Source of the DNA: an uncultured Lachnospiraceae bacterium
Lineage (GTDB): Bacteria > Bacillota > Clostridia > Lachnospirales > Lachnospiraceae
Length of the DNA: 59,670 nt
Reading direction: 5' to 3'
Assembly (NCBI GenBank): GCA_947169235.1
Contig: CAMVOY010000006.1
Coordinates: forward strand, 1-59,670
Below, one piece after another: positions 29,694 through 37,096 of this stretch. How positions within the stretch are numbered: position 1 is the stretch's first letter; every line of letters begins with the position of its first letter. Under the pieces are notes generated by a model that was not told the DNA's origin, did no database searches, and saw only the letters and a program-made list of their open reading frames with translations. Both the position numbers and the translations under genes were made by a program.

Positions 29694-30923
29694 GGAAAAA
29701 TCTTATTTACGTCCGAGTCCGTAACAGAGGGGCATCCGGACAAAATCTGCGATCAGATATCTGATGCGATTCTTGATGCGATCTACAAGCAGGACCCTAT
29801 GAGCCGTGTGGCTTGTGAGACCGCGATCACAACAAACTTCGTATGTATCATAGGCGAGATATCAACCGGAGCGAGGTTGGGACCGAAGGACTTCGAGCAG
29901 ATAGCCAGAGACATGATCTGCGAGATCGGATATGACGACGAAGCAAAGGGCTTCAACGGAAGAACCTGCGAGGTGATCGTAAAGCTTGATAAACAGTCTG
30001 CGGACATCGCGCTCGGCGTCGACAATTCACTTGAGACCAAGCAGGATTCAGATGCGGACGGAGTGTTCAACAAAACCGATATGGGAATGACTGATGCCGA
30101 GATCGACAAGATCGGAGCCGGCGATCAGGGAATGATGTTCGGATTTGCAACAAATGAGACGGAGACATACATGCCATACCCGGCATACATGGCGCAGAGT
30201 CTCGCAAAAAAGCTTACAGAAGTTCGTAAAAATGGCACGCTTGACTACCTTCGTGCCGACGGCAAAACTCAGGTAACAGTTGAGTACGATGAGAACAAAA
30301 AGCCAAAAAGGATCGATGCATTGGTGGTATCAACCCAGCACAGCGAGGATGTGAGCCAGCATCAGATCCATGAGGATATAAGAAAATATGTTATCGATCC
30401 GGTCGTGTCAAAAGATCTTATCGATGATAAAACAAGGATATATATCAATCCTACAGGCAGATTTGTGATCGGAGGTCCGAACGGAGATGCAGGACTCACC
30501 GGAAGAAAGATCATCGTTGACACCTACGGTGGTATGGGACGTCACGGCGGCGGTGCTTTCTCGGGAAAGGATCCGACAAAGGTTGACCGTTCGGGTGCGT
30601 ATGCAGCCCGCTACGTAGCGAAAAATATCGTGGCAGCGGGACTTTGTGACAGAGCAGAGGTTCAGCTTTCATATGCTATCGGAGTCGCCTGGCCGACATC
30701 CGTGCGTATAGATACTTTTGGTACCGGAAAGCTTCCTGAAGAAAAGCTCGTAGATATTATCTTTGATAACTTCGACCTGCGCCCGGCAGGTATAATAAAA
30801 ATGCTTGACCTGCGTCGCCCGATCTATAAACAGACCGCGGCTTACGGACATTTCGGAAGGCACGATATAGACGTGCCTTGGGAGAAGCTCGATAAGGTCG
30901 ATGCCCTTAAAAAGTATTTGTAA
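29691..30923 (+). CDS. metK: S-adenosylmethionine synthetase
   Basis: 410 residues from the ATG at 29691 (GAAAGGAG, spacing 8). It makes SAM from methionine and ATP. Motifs: [19 protein letters not shown] at the start, [15 protein letters not shown] near residue 145, and the P-loop [16 protein letters not shown] near residue 285. Full length. It is preceded by its own promoter and the S_MK-like leader, so it is probably feedback-controlled by SAM at translation. Palindromic element D begins 7 bases after the stop. Confidence 0.96.
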   Translation: MGKILFTSESVTEGHPDKICDQISDAILDAIYKQDPMSRVACETAITTNFVCIIGEISTGARLGPKDFEQIARDMICEIGYDDEAKGFNGRTCEVIVKLDKQSADIALGVDNSLETKQDSDADGVFNKTDMGMTDAEIDKIGAGDQGMMFGFATNETETYMPYPAYMAQSLAKKLTEVRKNGTLDYLRADGKTQVTVEYDENKKPKRIDALVVSTQHSEDVSQHQIHEDIRKYVIDPVVSKDLIDDKTRIYINPTGRFVIGGPNGDAGLTGRKIIVDTYGGMGRHGGGAFSGKDPTKVDRSGAYAARYVAKNIVAAGLCDRAEVQLSYAIGVAWPTSVRIDTFGTGKLPEEKLVDIIFDNFDLRPAGIIKMLDLRRPIYKQTAAYGHFGRHDIDVPWEKLDKVDALKKYL

Positions 30924-30929
30924 TTTTAG

Positions 30930-31057
30930 AGGCGTGAGTCCAACGCGCCGACTCGAAGTCTGCGACTTCTCGTGGTATGTTGGGTTCATGTGCGCGCGGA
31001 TGAGACTCCATGCATGCAAGCATGCAGCAGTCTCATCAGTCGCGCACACTCACGCCT
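30930..31057. repeat. Palindromic element D (three-way junction) between metK and tRNA-Arg
   Basis: A perfect 10-bp outer stem (AGGCGTGAGT at 30930-30939 with 31048-31057) closes two hairpins. Hairpin 1, 30940-30983: CCAAC/GTTGG with apical GAAGTC/GACTTC. Hairpin 2, 30990-31047: GTGCGCG/CGCGCAC, then GATGAGACT/AGTCTCATC (30999-31007 with 31029-31037), then TGCATGC/GCATGCA around AA. The plan is the same as in element B, but the sequences are unrelated. It has no T-run, so it does not look like a classical terminator. It ends 5 bases before the tRNA. Confidence 0.85.
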
Positions 31058-31062
31058 TATGC

Positions 31063-31134
31063 GCTCCTGTAGTTAAATGGATATAACAGCCCCCTCCTAA
31101 GGGGCAGTTGTGGGTTCGATTCCCGCCAGGAGTA
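31063..31134 (+). tRNA. tRNA-Arg, anticodon CCT
   Basis: Cloverleaf read directly: acceptor GCTCCTG with CAGGAGT (31063-31069 with 31127-31133), discriminator A, anticodon stem GCCCC/GGGGC around the loop CTCCTAA (anticodon CCT, decoding AGG), and T arm GTGGG/CCCGC with TTCGATT. The D arm is short (GTTAAATGGATATAAC). CCA is not encoded. Confidence 0.92.
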
Positions 31135-31150
31135 CTCGCGAAAAAAATAC

Positions 31151-31342
31151 GACGCGTAACACGTGATGGTCTGTGGCATCAGTAGAGAGCTCGCTCTCTA
31201 TCTGATGCTACGGACCTCACGTGCACGTGCGAATGCACGCGGGCTGCTTGGAGCATGCTCCAAGCAGCTTACGCGTCGAGTGGAGTGCGAATGCACGCGG
31301 GCCGACTGGTGCGAGCGCCAGTCGGCTTACGCGTCGAGTGGA
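31151..31342. repeat. Palindromic element F with two tandem 58-bp units carrying exchanged palindromic cores
   Basis: Part 1 (31160-31223) is a three-step hairpin: CACGTGA/TCACGTG, GCATCAG/CTGATGC, TAGAGAG/CTCTCTA. Part 2 is two head-to-tail 58-bp units, 31227-31284 and 31285-31342. Each has an identical left flank GTGCGAATGCACGCGGG (itself a GTGC/GCAC mini-hairpin), a 24-bp core, and an identical right flank CTTACGCGTCGAGTGGA. Core 1 (31244-31267) is a perfect palindrome with arms CTGCTTGGAGCA. Core 2 (31302-31325) has arms CCGACTGG/CCAGTCGG and unrelated sequence. GACGCGTAA at 31151-31159 is the exact complement of TTACGCGTC in both right flanks (31269-31277 and 31327-31335), so it can pair with either. 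The end of unit 2 supplies the GGAG ribosome site of the next gene. Confidence 0.88.
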
Positions 31343-31353
31343 GTGTGTTATTT

Positions 31354-31953
31354 ATGATTAAGAACGTGATCTTTGATGTTGGCGACACCCTGATCGACTT
31401 TCGCCATCAGGACTATATGCGCGATCTCGGCTTTTCTGAAGAGACGATCAGGTTTCTTACCGATAACATGATCTTTACGGATTTTTGGAAAGAACTTGAC
31501 GCAGGAAAAAAGGATATGGATGAAGCCTGCGATCATTTTTGCAACCTGTATCCCGATCTGGAAAAAGAAATAAAAGCCTTCTGGGAAAACATAGAAGACA
31601 TAGTGTCGGAGTTCGACTTTTCACATGATCTGGTCATGTCCATGAAGGAAAAAGGATACAAGGTATTTTTGTTATCAAACTATCCCCAAAAACTCGCAGA
31701 AATACATTGGCCGAAGCTGTCATTTTTTCCTGAGATGGATGGCTATATAATCTCTGCAAAAGTGGGTATTATAAAACCGGACGAAAAGATATACAGGATA
31801 CTCATGGACAGGTATCGAATGCATGCCGAAGAATGTGTCTTTATTGACGATAATCCGGAAAATATAAATGCTGCAAAAAAACTGGGTATCACTGCGATAC
31901 TTTTTACCGGATATGATGATCTTAAAAAGGAACTTGACAGATTAAATATATAG
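31354..31953 (+). CDS. HAD-superfamily phosphatase (YihX-like)
   Basis: 199 residues from the ATG at 31354. The nucleophile motif is NVIFDVGDTLIDF: the first Asp is present, but the usual second Asp is Gly, as in the DxGN variant of YihX-type phosphatases. Motif II is LLSNY, the lysine is in GIIKPDEKIY and the acidic motif is CVFIDDNPENI. The helical cap between them places it in subclass I. Substrate unknown. Its ribosome site (TGGAGTG) lies in the last bases of palindromic element F, so folding of that element could affect its translation. A terminator follows. Confidence 0.85.
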   Translation: MIKNVIFDVGDTLIDFRHQDYMRDLGFSEETIRFLTDNMIFTDFWKELDAGKKDMDEACDHFCNLYPDLEKEIKAFWENIEDIVSEFDFSHDLVMSMKEKGYKVFLLSNYPQKLAEIHWPKLSFFPEMDGYIISAKVGIIKPDEKIYRILMDRYRMHAEECVFIDDNPENINAAKKLGITAILFTGYDDLKKELDRLNI

Positions 31954-31957
31954 TAAT

Positions 31958-31993
31958 AAAAGCCTTGCAATCGCAGGGCTTTTTTAGTATAAT
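31958..31993 (+). terminator. Terminator with an overlapping promoter
   Basis: AAGCCTTGC with GCAGGGCTT followed by a T-run ends the HAD gene (31958-31988). The same bases carry a promoter for the next gene: TTGCAA (31965-31970) in the stem-loop, 17-bp spacer, TATAAT (31988-31993) at the T-run. The pyruvate-kinase-like gene starts 37 bases later. Confidence 0.75.
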
Positions 31994-32030
31994 TAGCGAT
32001 GGAGAAAATTATCTTGAAAGGAGCACTGAT

Positions 32031-33083
32031 ATGGAGTTTTACGGAACGCTTGGTGCAGCGTGTGATGACAAAAGTATATTACGAAAAATGTTTGAATACG
32101 GTATGACCGGAATGAGACTTAATCTGGCACATCAGTCGTTGAGCGAGGCTTCTCTTTCTATCGGACATGTATTTAAGGCTGCTGATGCAGTCGGTGTTAC
32201 TCCCGAGCTCCTCATCGATCTGCAGGGACCGGAGCGTCGTATCGGTGATCTGAAAAGACCATTGGAGTTAAAAGAAGGTCACAAGATAAAGCTTGGATTA
32301 AACGAGGATATACCCGTTCCGCAGCTTACCATGAATGATATTTCCGAGGGTGATGAGCTGCTTATCGACGACGGAAAAATAAAGCTGGAAGTATTAAAGG
32401 TATCAGAGGGCGTGATAAAGGGTGCTCCCAAGGATGAAAAACAGACTGTTTCGGCAACCTGTCGAATACTTCGTGGAGGAAGGCTTATATCCAGAAAAAA
32501 TATTTCAATTGCGGACGAAGAAACAAATGCATCTACTCTTACTGATGAGGATAAAAAACAACTCCGTCTCATGAATCAGTATGGTGTTACGGGAGTCATG
32601 CTTCCGTTTGTCAGGGGAGCCGGAGATATACAGCTTCTCAAGGAAGAGCTCAGAAAAAATGATGCGGATAATGTAAGGATATTTGCAAAGATAGAAAACA
32701 GAGCCGGATATGAGCACATCGGGGAGATAGCTGAGATAAGCGATATGGTCGTTGTGGCAAGAGGAGATCTCGGAAATGCATTCCCGTTATGGGAACTTCC
32801 GAAGGTGCAAAAGGAGATAGCACAGGTATGTCGTCATGCTGACAAACCGTTTTTGGTCGCCACGCAGTTCCTGCATTCGATGGAGCATAGTCCCGTACCG
32901 ACCAGGGCTGAGGTATCGGATATTTATAATGCGGTTCAGGATGGAGCGTCGGCATTGATGCTGACAGGAGAAACTGCGATAGGAGCCTATCCGGTCCGTG
33001 CGATGCGTTATCTCACAAAAACGGCAAATACTGCTCTTATGACATCGGATCCGCATATAAAACAGTTGTTGGATATGGCATAA
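32031..33083 (+). CDS. Pyruvate-kinase-like protein lacking the C-terminal domain
   Basis: 350 residues from the ATG at 32031 (GAAAGGAG upstream), against about 470-590 for pyruvate kinases. The barrel start (YGTLGAACDDKSILRKMFEYGMTGMRLNLAH) matches the TLGPAS...RLNFSH region; the B domain is present (about residues 85-160). The catalytic barrel motifs are KIENRAGY, VVVARGDLG, ATQFLHSM, PTRAEVSDIYNAVQDGASALMLTGETAIG. The protein stops straight after the barrel, so the regulatory C domain is missing. The canonical TK at the very start is replaced. It may be a divergent paralogue with altered activity rather than the main glycolytic enzyme. Confidence 0.8.
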   Translation: MEFYGTLGAACDDKSILRKMFEYGMTGMRLNLAHQSLSEASLSIGHVFKAADAVGVTPELLIDLQGPERRIGDLKRPLELKEGHKIKLGLNEDIPVPQLTMNDISEGDELLIDDGKIKLEVLKVSEGVIKGAPKDEKQTVSATCRILRGGRLISRKNISIADEETNASTLTDEDKKQLRLMNQYGVTGVMLPFVRGAGDIQLLKEELRKNDADNVRIFAKIENRAGYEHIGEIAEISDMVVVARGDLGNAFPLWELPKVQKEIAQVCRHADKPFLVATQFLHSMEHSPVPTRAEVSDIYNAVQDGASALMLTGETAIGAYPVRAMRYLTKTANTALMTSDPHIKQLLDMA

Positions 33084-33093
33084 GCAACATATC

Positions 33094-33122
33094 TTGCATT
33101 ATCAGGGAAGATGTGTTAGAAT
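33094..33122 (+). promoter_or_regulatory. Sigma-A promoter of metG
   Basis: TTGCAT (33094-33099), 17-bp spacer, TAGAAT (33117-33122). Leader about 48 bases. Confidence 0.75.
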
Positions 33123-33176
33123 ATGGAAATATCATCGGCAGGGCTCATTTGTTCTGTCAGAACGGAGGAATTAAGC

Positions 33177-35144
33177 ATGGCAAACAAAGGAAAATACTAT
33201 TTAACAACAGCGATCACCTACACTTCGGGTAAGCCACATATCGGAAACACCTACGAGGTAGTTCTCGCTGATGCTATCGTTCGCTTTAAAAGATTTCAGG
33301 GCTACGATGTGAGATTCCAGACCGGAACCGACGAACACGGTCAGAAGGTGGAACTGAAGGCGGCAGAGGCCGGTGTGACACCGAAGGAGTTCGTAGATAG
33401 TGTAGCCGGAGAGATTAAAAGGATATGGGATCTGATGAACACATCTTATGATCGCTTCATCCGCACGACGGATCCGGATCATGAGGAGCAGATCAAAAAG
33501 ATATTCAAAAAGCTTTACGAGCAGGATGACATTTATAAAGGCGAGTATGAAGGCCTCTATTGTACTCCGTGCGAGTCATTTTTTACACAGAGTCAGCTTG
33601 TAGACGGCAAATGTCCTGACTGCGGACGAGAGGTACAGCCCGCAAAGGAGGAGGCATATTTCTTAAGACTGTCCAAATATCAGGACCGTCTCGCAAAGCA
33701 TATCGAGGATCATCCGGAGTTTATTCAGCCGGAGTCACGTAAAAATGAGATGATCAACAACTTCATAAAGCCGGGTCTGCAGGATTTGTGTGTATCCCGT
33801 ACGAGCTTCAAATGGGGTATCCCGGTTGATTTCGATCCGGGCCACATCGTGTATGTGTGGATCGACGCACTCAGCAACTATATCACAGGTGTTGAATACG
33901 ATGCTGACGGAAACCATGGTGAGCTTTATCGTTACTGGCCGGCAGATCTGCACCTGATCGGAAAGGATATCCTCAGATTCCACACCATATACTGGCCGAT
34001 CATGCTCATGGCTTTGGATGTACCTTTGCCGAAGCAGGTATTCGGTCATCCGTGGCTTCTTACAAACAACGATAAGATGAGTAAGAGTAAGGGAAATGTT
34101 ATCTATGCAGATGACCTCGTGGACATATTCGGTGTCGATGCGGTCAGATATTTCCTTGTACATGAGATGCCGTTCGATAACGACGGAAGTATTACCTGGG
34201 AGCTTGTGGTCGAGAGGAATAATTCGGATCTTGCGAACGTCCTCGGTAACCTCGTAAACCGCACGATCTCCATGAGTAACAAATACTTCGGAGGCGTGGT
34301 TGAAGATAAGGGTGTAACAGAGCCTGTTGATGACGATCTGAAGGCTGTCGCAGATGCGACACCGGGCAAGGTCGCCGAAAAAATGGATAAACTGCGTGTG
34401 GCGGATGCTATCACCGAGATATTCACGCTTCTTAAGCGCTGCAATAAATACATAGACGAGACCGAGCCGTGGGTTCTTGCAAAGGATGATGCAAAAAAAG
34501 ATCGTCTTGCGACCGTTTTGTACAATCTTATCGAAGGTATCAGGATCAGTGCTAATCTGCTTTCTTCATTTATGCCGGAGACGGCTGAAAAGATCCTTAG
34601 CCAGATAAATGCCAAAGCTTGTGATCTTGATGAGCTTTTGGAAAAGGGCTTCGGACAGTACATATCGGGTACAAAGGTTACGGATTCTCCGGAGATTCTG
34701 TTCCAGAGACTTGATGTAAACGAGGTCATGGATAAAGTATTGGCATTGGAGGGAGCACAGGGGGATGCCTCTGCACAGGCCGGCTCCGACGAAGAGGGCA
34801 TCGATATTGAGGCTAAACCTGAGATCTCCTATGATGATTTTATGAAGATGCAGTTCCAGGTTGGTGAGATCATCGAATGTAAGGAAGTGGAGAACTCAAA
34901 GAAACTTCTTTGCTCACAGGTTCGTATCGGATCGCAGACACGTCAGATCGTATCCGGTATCAAAAAATGGTACTCACCTGAAGAGATGGTTGGTAAAAAG
35001 GTCATGGTGCTCGTAAACTTAAAGCCTGCCAAGCTTGCCGGAGTACTTTCGGAGGGTATGCTTTTATGCGCTGAGGATGCGGATGGAAATGTAGTTCTTA
35101 TGACTCCCGAGAAAAATGTTCCTTCGGGTTCCGAGATTTGTTAA
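33177..35144 (+). CDS. metG: Methionyl-tRNA synthetase
   Basis: 655 residues from the ATG at 33177 (ACGGAGGAA upstream). Class I synthetase charging tRNA-Met. The HIGH motif appears as PHIGNTYE, KMSKS is exact (NDKMSKSKGNVIY), and the connective domain carries the zinc ligands CTPCESFF...CPDCGRE. The anticodon-binding helical domain contains NDLANVLGNLVNRT-like NSDLANVLGNL. A C-terminal tRNA-binding (Trbp111-like) domain (about 555-655; YDDFMKMQFQVGEIIECKEV...) is fused through a linker, the long dimeric form. It is followed directly by the TatD-type gene, an arrangement common in Firmicutes. Confidence 0.95.
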   Translation: MANKGKYYLTTAITYTSGKPHIGNTYEVVLADAIVRFKRFQGYDVRFQTGTDEHGQKVELKAAEAGVTPKEFVDSVAGEIKRIWDLMNTSYDRFIRTTDPDHEEQIKKIFKKLYEQDDIYKGEYEGLYCTPCESFFTQSQLVDGKCPDCGREVQPAKEEAYFLRLSKYQDRLAKHIEDHPEFIQPESRKNEMINNFIKPGLQDLCVSRTSFKWGIPVDFDPGHIVYVWIDALSNYITGVEYDADGNHGELYRYWPADLHLIGKDILRFHTIYWPIMLMALDVPLPKQVFGHPWLLTNNDKMSKSKGNVIYADDLVDIFGVDAVRYFLVHEMPFDNDGSITWELVVERNNSDLANVLGNLVNRTISMSNKYFGGVVEDKGVTEPVDDDLKAVADATPGKVAEKMDKLRVADAITEIFTLLKRCNKYIDETEPWVLAKDDAKKDRLATVLYNLIEGIRISANLLSSFMPETAEKILSQINAKACDLDELLEKGFGQYISGTKVTDSPEILFQRLDVNEVMDKVLALEGAQGDASAQAGSDEEGIDIEAKPEISYDDFMKMQFQVGEIIECKEVENSKKLLCSQVRIGSQTRQIVSGIKKWYSPEEMVGKKVMVLVNLKPAKLAGVLSEGMLLCAEDADGNVVLMTPEKNVPSGSEIC

Positions 35145-35158
35145 GGATGAATAATAAC

Positions 35159-35938
35159 ATGATTTTTGATACTCATGCACACTATGATGATGAGGCATTT
35201 GATACAGACCGGGAAGAATTACTTTCCGGTCTGTCTTCGCGTAATATCGGCCATGTCGTGAATATCGGAGTCGATATTAAAACGTCAAAAGACTCATTAT
35301 TATTAGCAAAAAAATATGATTGGATTTATGCTGTTATCGGGTTCCATCCGAGCGAAACAAAACAGATGAGTGAAGACGATATAGATTGGCTCAGAGAACA
35401 TGCATCAAAAGAGAATAAAGTAGTTGCTATCGGTGAGATAGGACTTGATTATCATTGGTCCGAGTCTGAGGAGGAAAACAACAATCAACAGCATTGGTTC
35501 GCTCGTCAGATCGCGCTCGCAAAGGAGACAGGATTACCGATAGTAGTACATAGCCGTGAAGCTGCTGCAGATACAATGCGAATAATAAAGGAAGAAAATG
35601 CAGCTGAATGCGGTGGAATAATTCACTGTTATTCTTATTCTGCCGAGCAGGCTCGTCAGTATGTGGATATGGGTTTTTATATCGGTGTCGGAGGTGTCAT
35701 AACTTTCAAAAATGCCCGCAAGCTGATCGAAACAGTAGAGGCTGTTCCGCTTACAAGTATAGTCCTCGAAACCGACTGTCCATACCTTGCCCCCGAGCCC
35801 TATCGTGGCAAGCGAAATGACTCATCGCTCCTTTCCCTGGTCGTTAATAAAATATCCGACCTTAAGGGAGTTTCAGTTGATGAAGTCATAAAAGCAACGA
35901 CTCAAAATGCATATAAAGTATATAACATAAAAAAGTAA
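35159..35938 (+). CDS. TatD family metal-dependent deoxyribonuclease
   Basis: 259 residues from the ATG at 35159 (AAGGA 11 bases upstream); an ATG 12 bases earlier is also in frame but has no site. TIM-barrel hydrolase with metal ligands in FDTHAHYDD, GEIGLDYHW, VHSREA, GIIHCYS and LETDCPYLAPEPYRGKRN. Members are 3'-5' DNases or related hydrolases (YabD type). It lies between metG and rsmA, as yabD does in Bacillus subtilis (metS-yabD-...-ksgA), which supports the call. Confidence 0.92.
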   Translation: MIFDTHAHYDDEAFDTDREELLSGLSSRNIGHVVNIGVDIKTSKDSLLLAKKYDWIYAVIGFHPSETKQMSEDDIDWLREHASKENKVVAIGEIGLDYHWSESEEENNNQQHWFARQIALAKETGLPIVVHSREAAADTMRIIKEENAAECGGIIHCYSYSAEQARQYVDMGFYIGVGGVITFKNARKLIETVEAVPLTSIVLETDCPYLAPEPYRGKRNDSSLLSLVVNKISDLKGVSVDEVIKATTQNAYKVYNIKK

Positions 35939-35956
35939 TAATAACTAAGAAACCAT

Positions 35957-36116
35957 TAAACCATCCGTAGCCAAGGGCTGTCTGATGTTTTTATGAGGGA
36001 CCTGTCGGATACGTCAGTGCGTAGGCACCGTATTTTGGTGCCATGCACTGCTACGTATCCGAATGGCGAAAGCGTAGTCCCGAATGAAAACATCAGACAC
36101 CCGGGCGGATGCCTTT
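35957..36116. repeat. Palindromic element E (long nested hairpin) between tatD and rsmA
   Basis: Outer bases about 35957-35978 pair imperfectly with 36100-36116 (ATCCG/CGGAT, GGGC-type pairs). Then a perfect 13-bp stem TGTCTGATGTTTT (35979-35991 with 36087-36099), GGGAC/GTCCC (35997-36001 with 36077-36081), CGGATACGT/ACGTATCCG (36006-36014 with 36053-36061), CAGTGC/GCACTG (36015-36020 with 36045-36050) and GGCACC/GGTGCC (36024-36029 with 36037-36042). A side hairpin may form at 36062-36076. It occupies nearly the whole 192-bp gap. The rsmA ribosome site (TAGGAG, 36115-36120) touches its outer end. No T-run. Confidence 0.85.
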
Positions 36117-36130
36117 AGGAGCTTTATTTT

Positions 36131-36991
36131 ATGGATTATATTTCAGCAACCTACGACCTTATAAAACGATACGACGTCCACGCCCGCAAACGCTTCGGCC
36201 AGAACTTCTTAACCGACCCTCGCGTTCTCGATAAGATCATCGCGGCCGCTGATGTGACGAAGGATGACTTTGTACTCGAGATCGGTCCGGGACTCGGTAC
36301 GCTCACGCGAGCCCTGTGTGACAATGCCGGAAAGGTCCTTGTGGTAGAGCTTGATTACGATCTGGCAGATATCATAGAGCGCGAGCTTATGCCGCTTTAT
36401 GATAATCTGGAACTCATTACCGGAGATATTCTGAAGCAGGATATCACGCAGATAGCAGAAGAAAAAAACAACGGACACCCTATCAAGGTTGTTGCCAATC
36501 TCCCGTACTACATAACAACCCCGATCCTTATGGAGCTTCTTGAGAGCCGCGCACCGATCGAGAGTATTACCGTCATGGTTCAGAAGGAGGTTGCGGATCG
36601 AATGATGTCAAAGCCCGGGGATAAGGACTGTGGAGCCATATCTCTGGCTGTGCAGTATTATGCAGACATATATCTGGCCGCGAACGTCCCACAAAACTGT
36701 TTCACGCCACGCCCCAAAGTGGCATCTGCCGTTATCAGACTTACTGCGAGGAAGGAACCATTGGTGCACTCGCAGGATGAAAAGCTGATGTTTTCGCTTA
36801 TAAAAGCTGCATTTGCCCAGAGAAGAAAAACTCTTGTTAACGCCATATCTGGCAGTGCTGAGATAAGTTTTGAGAAGGAAGTTATCCAAAAAGCCATCGA
36901 AGCCGAGGGGCTTTCGCCCACTATTCGTGGTGAAATGCTTGATCTTGCGGCATTCGCGGGGCTTGCTGACAGATTGTCAAAAAAAGCATAA
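36131..36991 (+). CDS. rsmA: 16S rRNA (adenine1518/1519-N6)-dimethyltransferase
   Basis: 286 residues. KsgA dimethylates two adjacent adenines in the 3' hairpin of 16S rRNA during 30S maturation. Motifs: RKRFGQNFLTDPRVLDKI, SAM-binding LEIGPGLGTLTRAL, VVELDYDL, and the catalytic NLPYYITTPI with substrate-side FTPRPKVASAVIRL. Full length. The ribosome site TAGGAG abuts palindromic element E, so its translation could be affected by that structure. Confidence 0.95.
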   Translation: MDYISATYDLIKRYDVHARKRFGQNFLTDPRVLDKIIAAADVTKDDFVLEIGPGLGTLTRALCDNAGKVLVVELDYDLADIIERELMPLYDNLELITGDILKQDITQIAEEKNNGHPIKVVANLPYYITTPILMELLESRAPIESITVMVQKEVADRMMSKPGDKDCGAISLAVQYYADIYLAANVPQNCFTPRPKVASAVIRLTARKEPLVHSQDEKLMFSLIKAAFAQRRKTLVNAISGSAEISFEKEVIQKAIEAEGLSPTIRGEMLDLAAFAGLADRLSKKA

Positions 36992-37046
36992 AACGCGCAA
37001 TACGAAAGTTTTTCTTACGAAACATTACGAAAGTAGCATGATTTCT

Positions 37047-37075
37047 TTGACAAATGCCCATTTTCATAGTAAAAT
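37047..37075 (+). promoter_or_regulatory. Sigma-A promoter of the binding-lipoprotein/EAL operon
   Basis: TTGACA (37047-37052), 17-bp spacer, TAAAAT (37070-37075). Transcription should start near 37082, which rules out the ATG at 37076 and makes the leader very short. Confidence 0.8.
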
Positions 37076-37096
37076 ATGAGCATGAACAAAGGCGCG

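Noticed and set aside
30930-31057. Element D as an ordinary metK terminator
   Set aside because: No T-run follows any of its stems, and its build is much larger than needed.
37076-37096. Earlier starts of the lipoprotein gene
   Set aside because: They lie at or before the predicted transcription start and lack ribosome sites.
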